64,000 bases of DNA from DATFVJ01 sp035517695 (GCA_035517695.1 DATIYI010000135.1:1-64000), one strand, 5' to 3'. Positions 50,691 to 60,526 are shown, numbered from the stretch's first letter. Numbers and translations are program-made. Notes: generated from the sequence alone by a model not told the origin.

Positions 50691-51590
50691 ATGCGCACGC
50701 GGGTCAGGCACACGCGCGAAGGGGAGCTTGCCGTCGCCCGCCGTGGCGCAGACGGCAAGTATCCCGAACGCCGGCGCAGACCGCAACCGGGGCGTGCCAG
50801 GTCGCTCGTCACGTCCTCCACATCGCTGATGAGCATCATGACGCTGCTCATCTTCGCAATCGTCATGGCGTCTCCCGCCGGAACCGCCGCGGACTCAGCC
50901 CCGCCCGAGCTAGCGGCATCGGTGCCGCTAAGCGCGACATCGTTCACCGGCACAGCCGCGGTGGGCGCGCTGTTCGTGACAAGCGCCAGCGGCACACCGA
51001 CCCACTTCTGCACAGCGAGTGTCGTGCACAGCCCGAGAAGGGACATGGTGATCACGGCAGCTCACTGCCTCGCGAGCTACGCGGCCAACCCGCATCAGAT
51101 CACGTTCGTACCCGGCTACCACGATGGCAAGGCACCGTACGGCGCGTGGACCATGTCCCGCGTCATCGTCGACAGTGCGTGGGCATCGGCCAGCGACCCC
51201 GACGATGACGTAGCCTTCCTCATCGTCGAGGACCATGCTGGCGGCAGGATCGAAGATGTGACGGGGAGCGAGCAGCTCGGCGTCGGCCTGCAACCGGCCG
51301 GCGTGGTTCGGGTAATTGGGTACCCCAACTCTGAGCAGCGACCGGTCACCTGCCAGAACAAGGCCACGGAGTTCAGCGCCAGCCAGCTGAAGTTCGAGTG
51401 TGGCGGCTTCACCAACGGCACGAGCGGCGGCCCGTTCCTCACCGACGTCAGCCCGGTGACAGGAAACGGCCTTGTGGTCGGGGTCATCGGCGGATATGAA
51501 TTGGGTGGATACACAGCGGCGATCTCGTACTCGCCGACGTTCGGCCCAAGCGTCGGCGCGCTGTACAAATCCGCAGTCGCCGCGAGCTGA
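50691..51590 (+). CDS. Secreted trypsin-like serine protease
   Basis: About 299 residues. After a long Arg-rich N-region a hydrophobic segment (about 46-60, SIMTLLIFAIVMASPAG) acts as signal peptide or anchor. The chymotrypsin-fold triad is complete: His in MVITAAHCLASYA, Asp in DPDDDVAFLIV and Ser in GFTNGTSGGPFL; Cys pairs (FCTAS...AHC, TCQNK...FECGG) may form disulfides. ATG 50691 directly follows GGGAGGAAGG. Substrate unknown. Confidence 0.9.
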   Translation: MRTRVRHTREGELAVARRGADGKYPERRRRPQPGRARSLVTSSTSLMSIMTLLIFAIVMASPAGTAADSAPPELAASVPLSATSFTGTAAVGALFVTSASGTPTHFCTASVVHSPRRDMVITAAHCLASYAANPHQITFVPGYHDGKAPYGAWTMSRVIVDSAWASASDPDDDVAFLIVEDHAGGRIEDVTGSEQLGVGLQPAGVVRVIGYPNSEQRPVTCQNKATEFSASQLKFECGGFTNGTSGGPFLTDVSPVTGNGLVVGVIGGYELGGYTAAISYSPTFGPSVGALYKSAVAAS

Positions 51591-51754
51591 CGGCGGGCAA
51601 GCCTGCCCGCCACGCAACACGTTGCCGCGGGTACCTCCTAGGCCCCGCGTCCTGTGATCTTGGTCACCTTATGCCGATTTCACACACGCAGCGTCTTAAT
51701 CAATCAGGTTGAGGCGTCTTATAGGTGGGTGCGCCACCGGCGCCGGAGTAAGCG

Positions 51755-52333
51755 ATGAGGTTGACCAACAAGATGACCGAGCAGAGTGTGCGATTCGAGC
51801 GGGACGTCGTACCCGAACTCGGCCAGCTCTACCACGCCGCGCTCCGGATGACCCACAACCCCGCCGACGCCGAGGATCTCGTACAGGAGACATCGGCCAA
51901 GGCCTTCGCGGCCTTCCACCAGTTCCGGCCCGGCACGAACCTCAGGGCCTGGCTGTACCGGATTCTCACCAACACCTTTATCAACGGTTATCGCAGGCGG
52001 CGCCGCGAACCACAGGAGGCGGCCTGTGGCGAGCTGCAGGATTGGCAATTTCCCGCCGACCCGCTGGCACCCAGTGCACGCTCGGCCGAGGTCGAGGCGC
52101 TTGACCGGATGCCTGACTCCGATATCTTCCGCGCTCTGCGGGATCTGCCAGAGGAGTTCAAGGTCGCGGTCTACCTCGCCGATGTCGAAGGGTACCCGTA
52201 CAAGGAGATCGCCACGATCATGGGAACCCCCATTGGGACCGTGATGTCGCGCCTGCACCGGGGCCGAAGCAGGCTGCGGGACCAGCTCACGGCGCGCCTG
52301 AGAGGCGCCGGCCTGGCGCCGGCGACCGGCTAA
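51755..52333 (+). CDS. SigR-type ECF RNA polymerase sigma factor
   Basis: A 192-residue sigma factor of the SigR/SigH group, which in Streptomyces and mycobacteria answers thiol-oxidative stress. Region 2 reads YHAALRMTHNPADAEDLVQE and FRPGTNLRAWLYRILTNTFI; region 4 reads LPEEFKVAVYLADVEGYPYK and MGTPIGTVMSRLHRGRSRL. Normally the zinc anti-sigma gene rsrA follows; here the next gene is convergent and unrelated, so control must be by an unlinked anti-sigma factor or by another route. ATG 51755 has a GGAG box at good spacing. Confidence 0.9.
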   Translation: MRLTNKMTEQSVRFERDVVPELGQLYHAALRMTHNPADAEDLVQETSAKAFAAFHQFRPGTNLRAWLYRILTNTFINGYRRRRREPQEAACGELQDWQFPADPLAPSARSAEVEALDRMPDSDIFRALRDLPEEFKVAVYLADVEGYPYKEIATIMGTPIGTVMSRLHRGRSRLRDQLTARLRGAGLAPATG

Positions 52334-52385
52334 CGGCAGGGGTGAGTCAACCGCAGACCGCTCGCGCCAGCGAGCGGCTAACGGC

Positions 52386-54221
52386 TTACCGCCTGGCGAA
52401 GAGCAACAACAGATCGTTCCTTGTGTGCCAGTGGCCAATCACTCGCATCGTATGAACCAGCGCGAGCTTTTCTTCGTCGATCGCGTACTGTGCCGCGGGC
52501 AGCGTAGGGCCGTTGTCGCTGATGACCCACACACGGCTCACGGTCGCGAAGCGGCTACGCAGCACCGTCGGGGCAACCTCGGTCCCGTTCAGCGTGGCGG
52601 ATGCGACCGGGGACTCGGCCAGCGCTATGTCCCGCAATTTGTGGAACGGGCCGGGATAACCCTGACTGACGATCCGCGAATAGCTCGTGATGTAGAGCAC
52701 GGCGTCACCCACGTGAGCGTACGTGGCAACGATCTTGGACACCTTGCGCAGGTAGTCCGGTCGGGACCAGGGCGCACGGACGGCCTGCTGCGGGGCTACG
52801 GACGCCACGGCGATGAAGGCGACCACGGCCAGTGAAGGCACCCAGGCGGTCGCGGTCACGGCCCGCCCGCAGGTCAGCCTCGCAGCATAGCGCGCCGCAA
52901 GGCTGGCCAGCATGCGGAGCCCGTCCGCGGCAAGCAATGCCACCGCTGGCAGGCAATACACCACGTACCTGATGTTGTAGAGCGGATGAAATTGCGAGGC
53001 GATCAACAGGATGGCCGGTGGCAGCACGAGCCAGGGCAGCGCGACATCCACGACCGTAGCTGGGCGTTGGCGGCCAGCCGCCAGACCAGCGGCAAGGCCA
53101 GCGACCACAGCGATAACGACGAGCGCTCCAATTGGCACCGTCAGGGCGGCAGAGCCGGCGAGCGAAGTCACCAGGGAGCCGATCTGGCGCGAGCCAGGCT
53201 CGCCAAGCCAAGCCGTGGCGCCGCGCTGCAGATAAGCGACGACGGCAAGCGGGGCCAGCACGGCAAGCGCAACAATCACCGCCGCGACCCACGATCGCAG
53301 GCCAGATCCCGCCACCGGGACCTGCCGCTGCGGGGATTTGTCTGTCGCGGCAGGGGAACCGGCCGTGGCTGCTCCTGGCCCCGATCCACCCACCCCGCCT
53401 GCGGACGGCGAGAGTGCGGCGGGGTCAGGAGCTTGCGTCCCCCCGCGCCCGGCAGGGGATCGCCTCGCCAGGACCGCCGCCGTGACCCCATGGGCTGGCA
53501 AGATCAACAGCGCGAGCAGGTTAAACAACCCGGCCAGCGCGATGGCCGCGCCGTAGGCCACCCACCAGCGGCGGCGGCGTTCCTCGAACGCTCGGACAAG
53601 CAGGTAGCTGGCGATCACGACCAAGGCGCTCACCGTCGCGTAGGACCTAGCTTCCTGCGCGTACCTGCTCGTCAAGGGCGCTATCGCATAAAGCACGCCA
53701 GCGAGCAGGCCGGTTGCGCGCGGATACGGCGCGCGGGAGGTAGCCCCGAGGCGCATGCTCAGGGCGGCAACGAAAGCGGCTGCGACTGCCGTGGCGACCA
53801 CGGAAGGCAGCCGTACCGCGGTCGCTGAACGGCCGAGCACCATGATCGCCACGTGCATGCACATGTAGTAGGCACCATGTACAGCATCTGCGTTCTTGAG
53901 CAGCGCCAGGATCTGCCCGGGTGACCGGCTGGCGGCCTCGATCGTGTACGCCTCGTCCCGCCACAGTGATGGCTGTGCGATGCCGTAAAGCCCCACGGCG
54001 AACGCCGTGATCGCGGGGATCAAGGAAATAAGCCAGGCGTACGGCAGGATGCCGCGGAATCCGGCCGACCGCGCACCCGCCGACCGCGCACCCGCCGACC
54101 GCGCATCCGCCGTCCCTGCGCCGGCCATCTCTGCGCCGCCGGATCGGCTGGGCGCGGCCCAAGGTTCTTCATCGCCCGCCGCCGCGTTCGGGCCGTGCGG
54201 GGGAGCTTTCGAACCCGGCAA
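52386..54221 (-). CDS. GT39-like membrane glycosyltransferase (paralog)
   Basis: About 611 residues; a paralog of the 39830 gene. The catalytic loop reads LWRDEAYTIEAASRSPGQIL, then NADAVHGAYYMCMHVAI and SRYAQEARSYATV; at least ten membrane segments follow. A pentapeptide repeat (SAGAR) before the first helix comes from a 15-bp tandem repeat. The start is uncertain: TTG 54221 follows GAGGAG with 6-base spacing, while the frame stays open to ATG 54383 through repeat DNA, and ATG 54128 is also possible. The likely role is transfer of lipid-linked sugar to an extracellular glycan. Confidence 0.82.
   Translation of the reverse strand: MPGSKAPPHGPNAAAGDEEPWAAPSRSGGAEMAGAGTADARSAGARSAGARSAGFRGILPYAWLISLIPAITAFAVGLYGIAQPSLWRDEAYTIEAASRSPGQILALLKNADAVHGAYYMCMHVAIMVLGRSATAVRLPSVVATAVAAAFVAALSMRLGATSRAPYPRATGLLAGVLYAIAPLTSRYAQEARSYATVSALVVIASYLLVRAFEERRRRWWVAYGAAIALAGLFNLLALLILPAHGVTAAVLARRSPAGRGGTQAPDPAALSPSAGGVGGSGPGAATAGSPAATDKSPQRQVPVAGSGLRSWVAAVIVALAVLAPLAVVAYLQRGATAWLGEPGSRQIGSLVTSLAGSAALTVPIGALVVIAVVAGLAAGLAAGRQRPATVVDVALPWLVLPPAILLIASQFHPLYNIRYVVYCLPAVALLAADGLRMLASLAARYAARLTCGRAVTATAWVPSLAVVAFIAVASVAPQQAVRAPWSRPDYLRKVSKIVATYAHVGDAVLYITSYSRIVSQGYPGPFHKLRDIALAESPVASATLNGTEVAPTVLRSRFATVSRVWVISDNGPTLPAAQYAIDEEKLALVHTMRVIGHWHTRNDLLLLFARR
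54067..54111 (+). repeat. Three 15-bp tandem copies in the GT39 paralog
   Basis: gaccgcgcacccgcc twice and gaccgcgcatccgcc once, encoding the SAGAR-type repeat before the first membrane helix. The unit keeps the frame. Confidence 0.9.
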
Positions 54222-54294
54222 GTTGGACTCCTCGTGGCGCGTCCCGTTACGCTTCTCGCCGCCTGATCCCCGTCGTGCTAGGACAACCCGGCCC

Positions 54295-54340
54295 GCTGAT
54301 CCGATGCGCCAACGTTCGCTGATCCGATGCGCCAACGTTC
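54295..54340 (+). repeat. Two perfect 23-bp tandem copies upstream of the GT39 paralog
   Basis: Each copy begins gctgatccgatgcgccaacg and ends ttc. They lie upstream of the preferred TTG start; 23 is not a multiple of three, which argues that this DNA is not translated. Confidence 0.9.
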
Positions 54341-54439
54341 CTGGCACCCCGGTTAGTGACTCTACTTTGGCGCAGCGGCCCATGACGACACTCTAGGGTT
54401 GCGGCCCCCCGACGCCCGGCCAGGCACGCGTTACATGCA

Positions 54440-54640
54440 TTAGACCGTCTCGATCACGCAGGTCTTCTCACGGGTCGTGGCGATGACACAGTCATGTCCG
54501 TAACCACTGCCCTTGATAACCACTGCCCTTGATCCCCCGACCGGCAAAGGCCGGGCGGCATTCGGCAGAACATGTTCAGCCACACCGTACCGGTTTGAAG
54601 ATCGCGCAGCATGCGCCGCGGCCGCCGAACATGCGGTTGG
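54440..54640 (-). pseudogene. Aldehyde dehydrogenase C-terminal fragment, frameshifted
   Basis: On the minus strand one frame reads RMLRDLQTGTVWLNMFCRMP and a second reads IKGSGYGHDCVIATTREKTC and VIETV before a TAA stop. Together these match the C-terminus of NAD-dependent aldehyde dehydrogenases (GTVWxN ... P-GG-K-SG-G ... T--K-V). The frame change coincides with a 16-bp tandem duplication (54501-54532). No catalytic domain remains; the TagF-like gene begins 5 bases upstream. It is a relic. Confidence 0.65.
54501..54532 (+). repeat. Two perfect 16-bp tandem copies in the dehydrogenase relic
   Basis: taaccactgcccttga twice. The duplicated segment encodes the IKGSG part of the aldehyde-dehydrogenase motif and throws the reading frame. 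Confidence 0.9.
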
Positions 54641-54644
54641 GGGT

Positions 54645-57600
54645 TCAGGGCGACGAGAGCCTGTCGCATATGCGCGCGCCAGCCTTGCCGTCATCGAACG
54701 GGCAGAACTTCGCGGCAAAAGCCCGATAGGCCGCGGCGTGCCTGGCTGCCACGCTCTCGATATTCCCGATTGCCGCGATAACGTCATCGGAAGTGGCGAG
54801 CAATGGCCCAGGTGCTTCCGGCTCGAAGTCGAAGTAAAAGCCGCGCAGGTTGTCGCGGTAGTCGGCCAGGTCGTAGGTGAAGAACAGCATCGGCCGCCCG
54901 GTGCTCGCATAGTCGAACATGACCGACGAGTAGTCCGTCACCAGTACGTCGCTCACCAGGAACAACTCGGCGATATCGGGATAACGAGTGACGTTCATCG
55001 CGAACCCTGACGACGCGGAATCTGGCACGTCGTCAGCCATGTGGTGATGGCCGCGAATCAAGACCACATATTCGTCGCCGAGCGTCTTCCACGCGCGCTC
55101 GAGGTCGAGCCGGAGATCGAACCTGTACCGCCCCGCGGCGTAGAACTGATTGTCCCGCCAGGTGGGGGCGTAGAGCACGACCTTCTTGCCCTCGCTGAGC
55201 CCGAGCCGCTTGCGGACCTCCGCCGCGAGTTGTGGAGCGTCTGGACGGCTCAGAACATCGTTGCGGGGATAGCCGTATTCGCAGATTTCCCCGTCGAACC
55301 GGAAGGCGCGGCGCAGGATCGGTGTGCTGAACGGATTCTGTGAAAGCAGCAGATCCCAGTGCGCCACATCTTCCGCCAGGTGATCCAGATACGCGGTGCC
55401 GCTGATGAACTGCGGCCGCTCGATGTCAAAGCCGATCCGCTTCAGTGGCGTGCCATGCCAGGTCTGCAGATAGACCTGGCCGTCACGCTTTCGGTAGTGC
55501 GCCGGCATGTCATCATTCGTGATCAGGTATCGCGATCGCGCGAGCGCTTCGTAGTACTCCTGCGTACCTGTGAGCACGACGGTGGCCCCATCCGGCGTCC
55601 GCACCGCCGGATCGGTTACCGCCCAGATATGCTCTCTGTCATCGCCACGGCTGCGCAGCTCGGCGGCGATGCCGAGTGGATTGTCCGCCGCTTGCCTGCC
55701 TTTCCAGCTGACGAAAAGCACGGTGTCGCGCAACGGTGACCGTAGCTTCAGCGGGTAGTAGGCCCTGCGCAGCAGTCGCTGGTTGAACCTGCCCCGCTCC
55801 ATTCGCGACCTGGTGGCCGTCACGACCAGCACGGGCGTGTCCTCGTCCACGACCACCAGGCGGTACTGCTTGGCGCCGACGTCGACTGGCTCCTCGGTAA
55901 CCTCGGCCAGCCGGGCGGGGTCATAACCGGCGGTCACGAACCGCCCGCCGCCCGGGGTGGCCGCGTACTCGCCAGTATCAAGTAGGGCGGTCTCAAACAG
56001 AACCGCCCAGCGCCCATCCCTCAGCGGCAACTCATCGCCGAACGATGGCATCCGGTTGACGTCAATCAGCGCGGCGAAGCGCTCGCCGTCGCGCTGGCAG
56101 GCGAGACGGTGCCGCTCACCGGATCCATTGCGTTCAAGCACCAGGTCACCGAGACCGGCCGCAGGCCCGAGATAGCGGCCGCGAAGCTGCAGCTGGCCGT
56201 CCGCGGTCCAGGTGTGGTCCGCAATGATCGCGCGGGGAGTGCTGTCGGAAATCACAAGGTCACCGTAGCGACTCCAGCCGACTACTATCTCCCGGCCCGC
56301 GCGCGGGTAACGCTGTCCGGCCGCGCCCGCAGCCTCTGCGGCCCCGGCCCCATCCACGGGCACAGCCACCCGAAGCCGGCGACGGCCAGCGCACGATACG
56401 TAGACATCCCAGGAGATGCCGTCGCCACCGGCGCTATCCACCGACCCCATGCCCGCCGCGGCACGGTGACCACGGTCAGCGCCCGCGATCACGGCGTCGA
56501 GGTCGACGGTGCCTGACATGCGCACCTTGCCAGCAGGATCACCGGCCACCGCGCGCGGCGTGGCGGCGTCCATCGCCGTTACCGCAGCGGGAAAGCTGAG
56601 CGTGGCGGCGCCTCCCCGCCTGACCAGCAGGACCTTGGCGGGTTCAGTGACCGCCGACCGCGCGCCGGGAAGATCCACATCGAGCCTGATCTTGCGGACG
56701 CTCCCGTCCTGGCCCGGCTCGGCGACGAGGCTGGCGAGCACCGCGGGCACCCTGGCAAGTTGCACCACCAGGTTGCGGCCTTCCCACCTCGGCCGAAGCC
56801 GTATGCCTGGTGCCACCTCGCGGGCCCCCGGCCGTTCCGCCTGACCGGGCTGGGGGGTGTGGATGCGGGCCGGCCGCCAGACCCCACGGCTGCGGACGAG
56901 TACGTAGCATTCCCACGTGCCGGTCATCCAGCGCCCGAACAACCGGAACCAGCGCGGGCTGATCTCGCAGCGGAATCCGGCCCAATCATAGGAGTAACGG
57001 TCCTGGCCGGACGAATCGGTCGCGTCAGGATGCAGGAACGACCGCGCGGGCAGGACGATCGGCAGGCGGCGGTTTCGCGAGCGAAGCACCACAAGCTTCG
57101 ACGAATACCTGCGCTTGCCGATGTCGATCGACGGGATATAGGCGCGGCCTTGCACGACTACCTTGCCACCCCGCCAGCCGACCTCCTCGACCCGCACAAC
57201 GGGGTCAAGTTCGCGCCAGGACGGGCGGAAGATCTTCGTTGGGATACGCAACCTGGAGTTCGTCCGCAGCGGAAGGTCCGCGATCAGCCTGCCGTGCCTG
57301 CGCACGAGCGGTACCGCACGCACGGGCTGCCGCAGCTGCCAGGTCAAGAACCCGATAAGTTCGGGCATCAAGCGCTGTTTGACGAGGTAGTAGGTGAGTT
57401 TCTGGGCGGCGGGCAGCTTGCTGAGCACGCGCGGCCACACCTGGTCCAGGTAACGGCCCGCAAGGTCGAGGAACTCGGCGCGGTAACCGTCGTCGACCTT
57501 GTACAAGTCCCCCACGTACAGCCACAGGTCGTTACCGAGCGCCTTGCGCTGGTGCCGCCGTAGCAACGCGGCGGGCGCGTTCTGCGCGAGGAAGCCGTCG

Positions 57601-58337
57601 ATCGCGAGCAGCGCGTCGATCCGGTCCCTGAGGTTACGGATGTCTGTGCGGCTCTGGGTGATGGACAGCTCACCGAGGCCGCGCTCACGCCAGTAGTAAA
57701 CATGGTCGGGAATCACGTCCACCGCGCGGGCAAGAACATGTGCCCGGGTCATGAGCTGGAGGTCTTCCCAGAGCATTCCCTCGGGGAAGGAAAGCTGATG
57801 GGCATCCCAGAACTGCTTACGGAACAGCTTGTTGAACACCGAGATGTCATAGAGCAGTTGCGGCATCTTGGTGATGTGGGTAGCGGTCCGCCTGCCCTTG
57901 ATGGCGCGGGCGTGCAGGGCCGACGGCCTGATCCCCCAGGGTCCGATGCGGTCAACGTTCGCGCAGACGAAATCCGAGCGCGACCGTTCCAGGGTGTGCA
58001 CGAGCACCTCGTAGGCGCGCGGCGGCAGCATGTCGTCTCCGTCGACGAAGGCGAGGAACTCACCGCGCGCCCGCTCGACACCGCGGTTCCTGGCAAACCC
58101 TGGACTGCCGCCGCCGTGTACCTGGAGCAGGACGAACCTCGGGTCGGCGGCGGCCTGTGCCCTGGCAATGTCAGCGCTCGCGTCGGTCGACCCGTCATCG
58201 ACCATGATCACTTCAAAGTCGCGGAACGTCTGCGCGGCGATCGACCTGAGGCAGTCGCCAAGCAGCTCGGCCACATTGAAGAAGGGAACCACGACAGTGA
58301 TCCGCGGGCCTGCCACTCTGCCGGACCTCCCAATCAT
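54645..58337 (-). CDS. GT2 / CDP-glycerol glycerophosphotransferase fusion (TagF-like)
   Basis: A 1,230-residue protein. Residues 10-240 are a GT2 domain (VVVPFFNVAELLGDCLRSIA, VDDGSTDASADIA, DGDDMLPPRAYEVL). About 380-800 is a beta-rich middle part without recognised motifs. The C-terminal 390 residues are a CDP-glycerol glycerophosphotransferase: YLITNDDMPAHYRKRDGQVY, LQTWHGTPLKRIGFD, YGYPRNDVL, LYAPTWRDN, LIRGHHHM and the nucleotide site VLVTDYSSVMFDYASTGRP. Such enzymes polymerise teichoic-acid-like chains at the membrane. With the LCP ligase and GT-C enzymes this points to a wall glycopolymer locus. GTG/ATG start near 58337 fits the MIGRSG leader. Confidence 0.93.
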   Translation of the reverse strand: MIGRSGRVAGPRITVVVPFFNVAELLGDCLRSIAAQTFRDFEVIMVDDGSTDASADIARAQAAADPRFVLLQVHGGGSPGFARNRGVERARGEFLAFVDGDDMLPPRAYEVLVHTLERSRSDFVCANVDRIGPWGIRPSALHARAIKGRRTATHITKMPQLLYDISVFNKLFRKQFWDAHQLSFPEGMLWEDLQLMTRAHVLARAVDVIPDHVYYWRERGLGELSITQSRTDIRNLRDRIDALLAIDGFLAQNAPAALLRRHQRKALGNDLWLYVGDLYKVDDGYRAEFLDLAGRYLDQVWPRVLSKLPAAQKLTYYLVKQRLMPELIGFLTWQLRQPVRAVPLVRRHGRLIADLPLRTNSRLRIPTKIFRPSWRELDPVVRVEEVGWRGGKVVVQGRAYIPSIDIGKRRYSSKLVVLRSRNRRLPIVLPARSFLHPDATDSSGQDRYSYDWAGFRCEISPRWFRLFGRWMTGTWECYVLVRSRGVWRPARIHTPQPGQAERPGAREVAPGIRLRPRWEGRNLVVQLARVPAVLASLVAEPGQDGSVRKIRLDVDLPGARSAVTEPAKVLLVRRGGAATLSFPAAVTAMDAATPRAVAGDPAGKVRMSGTVDLDAVIAGADRGHRAAAGMGSVDSAGGDGISWDVYVSCAGRRRLRVAVPVDGAGAAEAAGAAGQRYPRAGREIVVGWSRYGDLVISDSTPRAIIADHTWTADGQLQLRGRYLGPAAGLGDLVLERNGSGERHRLACQRDGERFAALIDVNRMPSFGDELPLRDGRWAVLFETALLDTGEYAATPGGGRFVTAGYDPARLAEVTEEPVDVGAKQYRLVVVDEDTPVLVVTATRSRMERGRFNQRLLRRAYYPLKLRSPLRDTVLFVSWKGRQAADNPLGIAAELRSRGDDREHIWAVTDPAVRTPDGATVVLTGTQEYYEALARSRYLITNDDMPAHYRKRDGQVYLQTWHGTPLKRIGFDIERPQFISGTAYLDHLAEDVAHWDLLLSQNPFSTPILRRAFRFDGEICEYGYPRNDVLSRPDAPQLAAEVRKRLGLSEGKKVVLYAPTWRDNQFYAAGRYRFDLRLDLERAWKTLGDEYVVLIRGHHHMADDVPDSASSGFAMNVTRYPDIAELFLVSDVLVTDYSSVMFDYASTGRPMLFFTYDLADYRDNLRGFYFDFEPEAPGPLLATSDDVIAAIGNIESVAARHAAAYRAFAAKFCPFDDGKAGARICDRLSSP

Positions 58338-58585
58338 CGTCGGCGCGGTCAGATGCTACTACCACGCGGCCATGAGCCACGTCCCCATACGCGTCGGCGT
58401 GTACACCGCGTAAGTGCAGGAAATGGGCCTTTTCGCCGGTTGGGCCGCGTGCCCCACAGGCGCCAGCACAGCCAGAACGGCTGCGCGGCGGGCTCTGCAG
58501 TTCCAGGACCGGTGCCCATACGGCAGCCGTTAAGCCGTACGTTCGGATTATGGAGCAGGCTTGTCGGCGCCTGCACCCCTGCGGG

Positions 58586-60526
58586 TCAGGCGGCCGCCCA
58601 GCCGAGCGCGACCGGGTCGTAGACGCGCTCGACATAGATCTGGTGCCAGAGTGAGAAGACAATCAGCACCCACAGTTGCCGCCAATTGGCGTCTGGCTCA
58701 CCGGACCTGTAACGGCTCAGCAGGTCAAGCGCCGCGGCGCGATTCACCCATTCGCCGGTTTGCGCCTCGCTCAGCAGACGGTGCGCGAACTCATGCATCT
58801 GGCCCTTCAACCAGTGTCCGACCGGAACCGGGAAACCCAGCTTCGCCCGCTGCACGGCGGACCGGGGTAGCAGCTCGCTCATCGCCTCGCGCAGCGCGTA
58901 CTTCGTCGTGCCGCCGCCCGTTTTCTCCTCCTTGGCGAGCTGCGCCGCCACCGCCAGCACCGCGGAATCGAGGAAGGGCACCCGAAGTTCGAGGCCGTGT
59001 GCCATGGTCATCCGGTCCGCTTTCACCAGGATGTCGCCAGCGAGCCAGGTGTTGATATCCACCAGTTGCATCGTGGCCACATCGTCCAGGCCCCAGCGCT
59101 GCGCGAGTGCGTACACCGGGTCGGTAACGTCATAGGGGCTCGCGTTGCCATCGGCGCCGCTGCCCGCGATCAGGTCGATCTGATCGCCGGTGAAGACGTG
59201 CGCATTGCCGATGAACCTGCGCCGCAGCGGCGTGGAGGTACGTTCGAGCAGGCCCTTGCCTTTGACTCCGGCCGGGATGAGGGCAGCGGCCCGCTGCAAG
59301 GACGACCGCCCCCAGCCGGGCAGCTTCTCTCCTGCCCGCACCACGCCAGGCTGATGGTAGATGAGGTAGCCGCCGAACAGCTCATCCGAGCCCTCTCCGG
59401 ACAGCACCACCTTGACGTGCCTGCGTGCTTCCCTGGCCACGAACCACAGCGGAACCGCGGCCGCGTCGGCCATCGGGTCATCAAGGTGCCAGACAATCTG
59501 CGGCAGGTGGCGCATGAATTCCTCGACGCCGATGACGTAGGGCATCGACTTCACACCGAGCGCGGCCGCGGTCTCCTGCGCGCGGTCGATCTCGCTGTAG
59601 CCCTCACGCTCGAAGCCGACCGTGAAGGTCAGCAGGTCGGGACGGCGCTCCGCGACAAGCGCGCAGATGGCGGCGGAGTCGATCCCGCCGGAAAGGAATG
59701 CGCCGAGCGGCGCGTCGCTGCGCAGATGAACGTCGACCGAGTCCCGCATGACCTGCAGGATCCGGCCCGGGGTTCCCGGCCGGGCGGCCGCCGCGGGGCG
59801 CAGCTCCGCGCCCCAGAACCTGGCGACCTCGACGCTGCCGTCTGACGATCCCGGCGCGGCGGGCACTGCCCCGGGATCGGGCCGCACCCCTGGCCGCGCC
59901 GTCAGCACGTGCCCGGGGGGCAGCATCCGGACAGGCGGGGTGAGCGTCGCGGGGGCCGGCACGTACTGGAACGCCAGGTACCTGCGCACAGCGTCGCCGT
60001 CGAGCCGGGTCAGCTCGCCGGGTTCCGCCAGTGCCTTCTTCTCCGAGGCGAACTTGAGCATCCCGCCATCGAAGCGGTAGAAGAACGGCTTGATGCCGAA
60101 CGGATCACGCGCGCAGAACAACTCACGCCTGTGCGTGTCCCAGATGGCGAACGCGTACATGCCGCGAAGCTTGCTTACCATTTCCCTGCCCGACCTGGCA
60201 TAGGTCTCCAGCAGCACCTCCGAGTCGGAGCTTGTCCGCAGCCGCACACCCTCGGCGCGCAGTTCCTGCGCGAGCTCGATGTAGTTGTAGATCTCACCGT
60301 TGTAGACCATCCAGTAGCGACGGTCTGCCGTGCACATCGGCTGGTGGCCACCGGGGGAAAGATCGATGATCGCGAGGCGCTTGAAGCCGAGCGCGACGTC
60401 GAAGTCGCTGTAGGTGCCATCGTCGTCAGGTCCGCGGTGGGCGATGCGCTTCGCCGCCTCCTCCACCCAGCGCGTGTCCGGGCCTGCGGACGGCGCAAGG
60501 GCCAGGCAACCTGCGATTCCACACAT
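58586..60526 (-). CDS. asnB: Asparagine synthetase (glutamine-hydrolysing)
   Basis: About 646 residues. ATG 60526 gives MCGIAGC with the N-terminal nucleophile Cys2 and has GGAGG five bases upstream. The glutaminase domain shows RIAHRGPDDDG, LAIIDLSPGGHQPM and YNGEIYNYIEL; the synthetase domain has the PP-loop FLSGGIDSAAI, LSGEGSDELFGGYLIYH and MTMAHGLELRVPFLD. Beside glycan genes it could amidate a sugar or peptide instead of free Asp, but its motifs are those of true asparagine synthetases. Confidence 0.94.
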   Translation of the reverse strand: MCGIAGCLALAPSAGPDTRWVEEAAKRIAHRGPDDDGTYSDFDVALGFKRLAIIDLSPGGHQPMCTADRRYWMVYNGEIYNYIELAQELRAEGVRLRTSSDSEVLLETYARSGREMVSKLRGMYAFAIWDTHRRELFCARDPFGIKPFFYRFDGGMLKFASEKKALAEPGELTRLDGDAVRRYLAFQYVPAPATLTPPVRMLPPGHVLTARPGVRPDPGAVPAAPGSSDGSVEVARFWGAELRPAAAARPGTPGRILQVMRDSVDVHLRSDAPLGAFLSGGIDSAAICALVAERRPDLLTFTVGFEREGYSEIDRAQETAAALGVKSMPYVIGVEEFMRHLPQIVWHLDDPMADAAAVPLWFVAREARRHVKVVLSGEGSDELFGGYLIYHQPGVVRAGEKLPGWGRSSLQRAAALIPAGVKGKGLLERTSTPLRRRFIGNAHVFTGDQIDLIAGSGADGNASPYDVTDPVYALAQRWGLDDVATMQLVDINTWLAGDILVKADRMTMAHGLELRVPFLDSAVLAVAAQLAKEEKTGGGTTKYALREAMSELLPRSAVQRAKLGFPVPVGHWLKGQMHEFAHRLLSEAQTGEWVNRAAALDLLSRYRSGEPDANWRQLWVLIVFSLWHQIYVERVYDPVALGWAAA

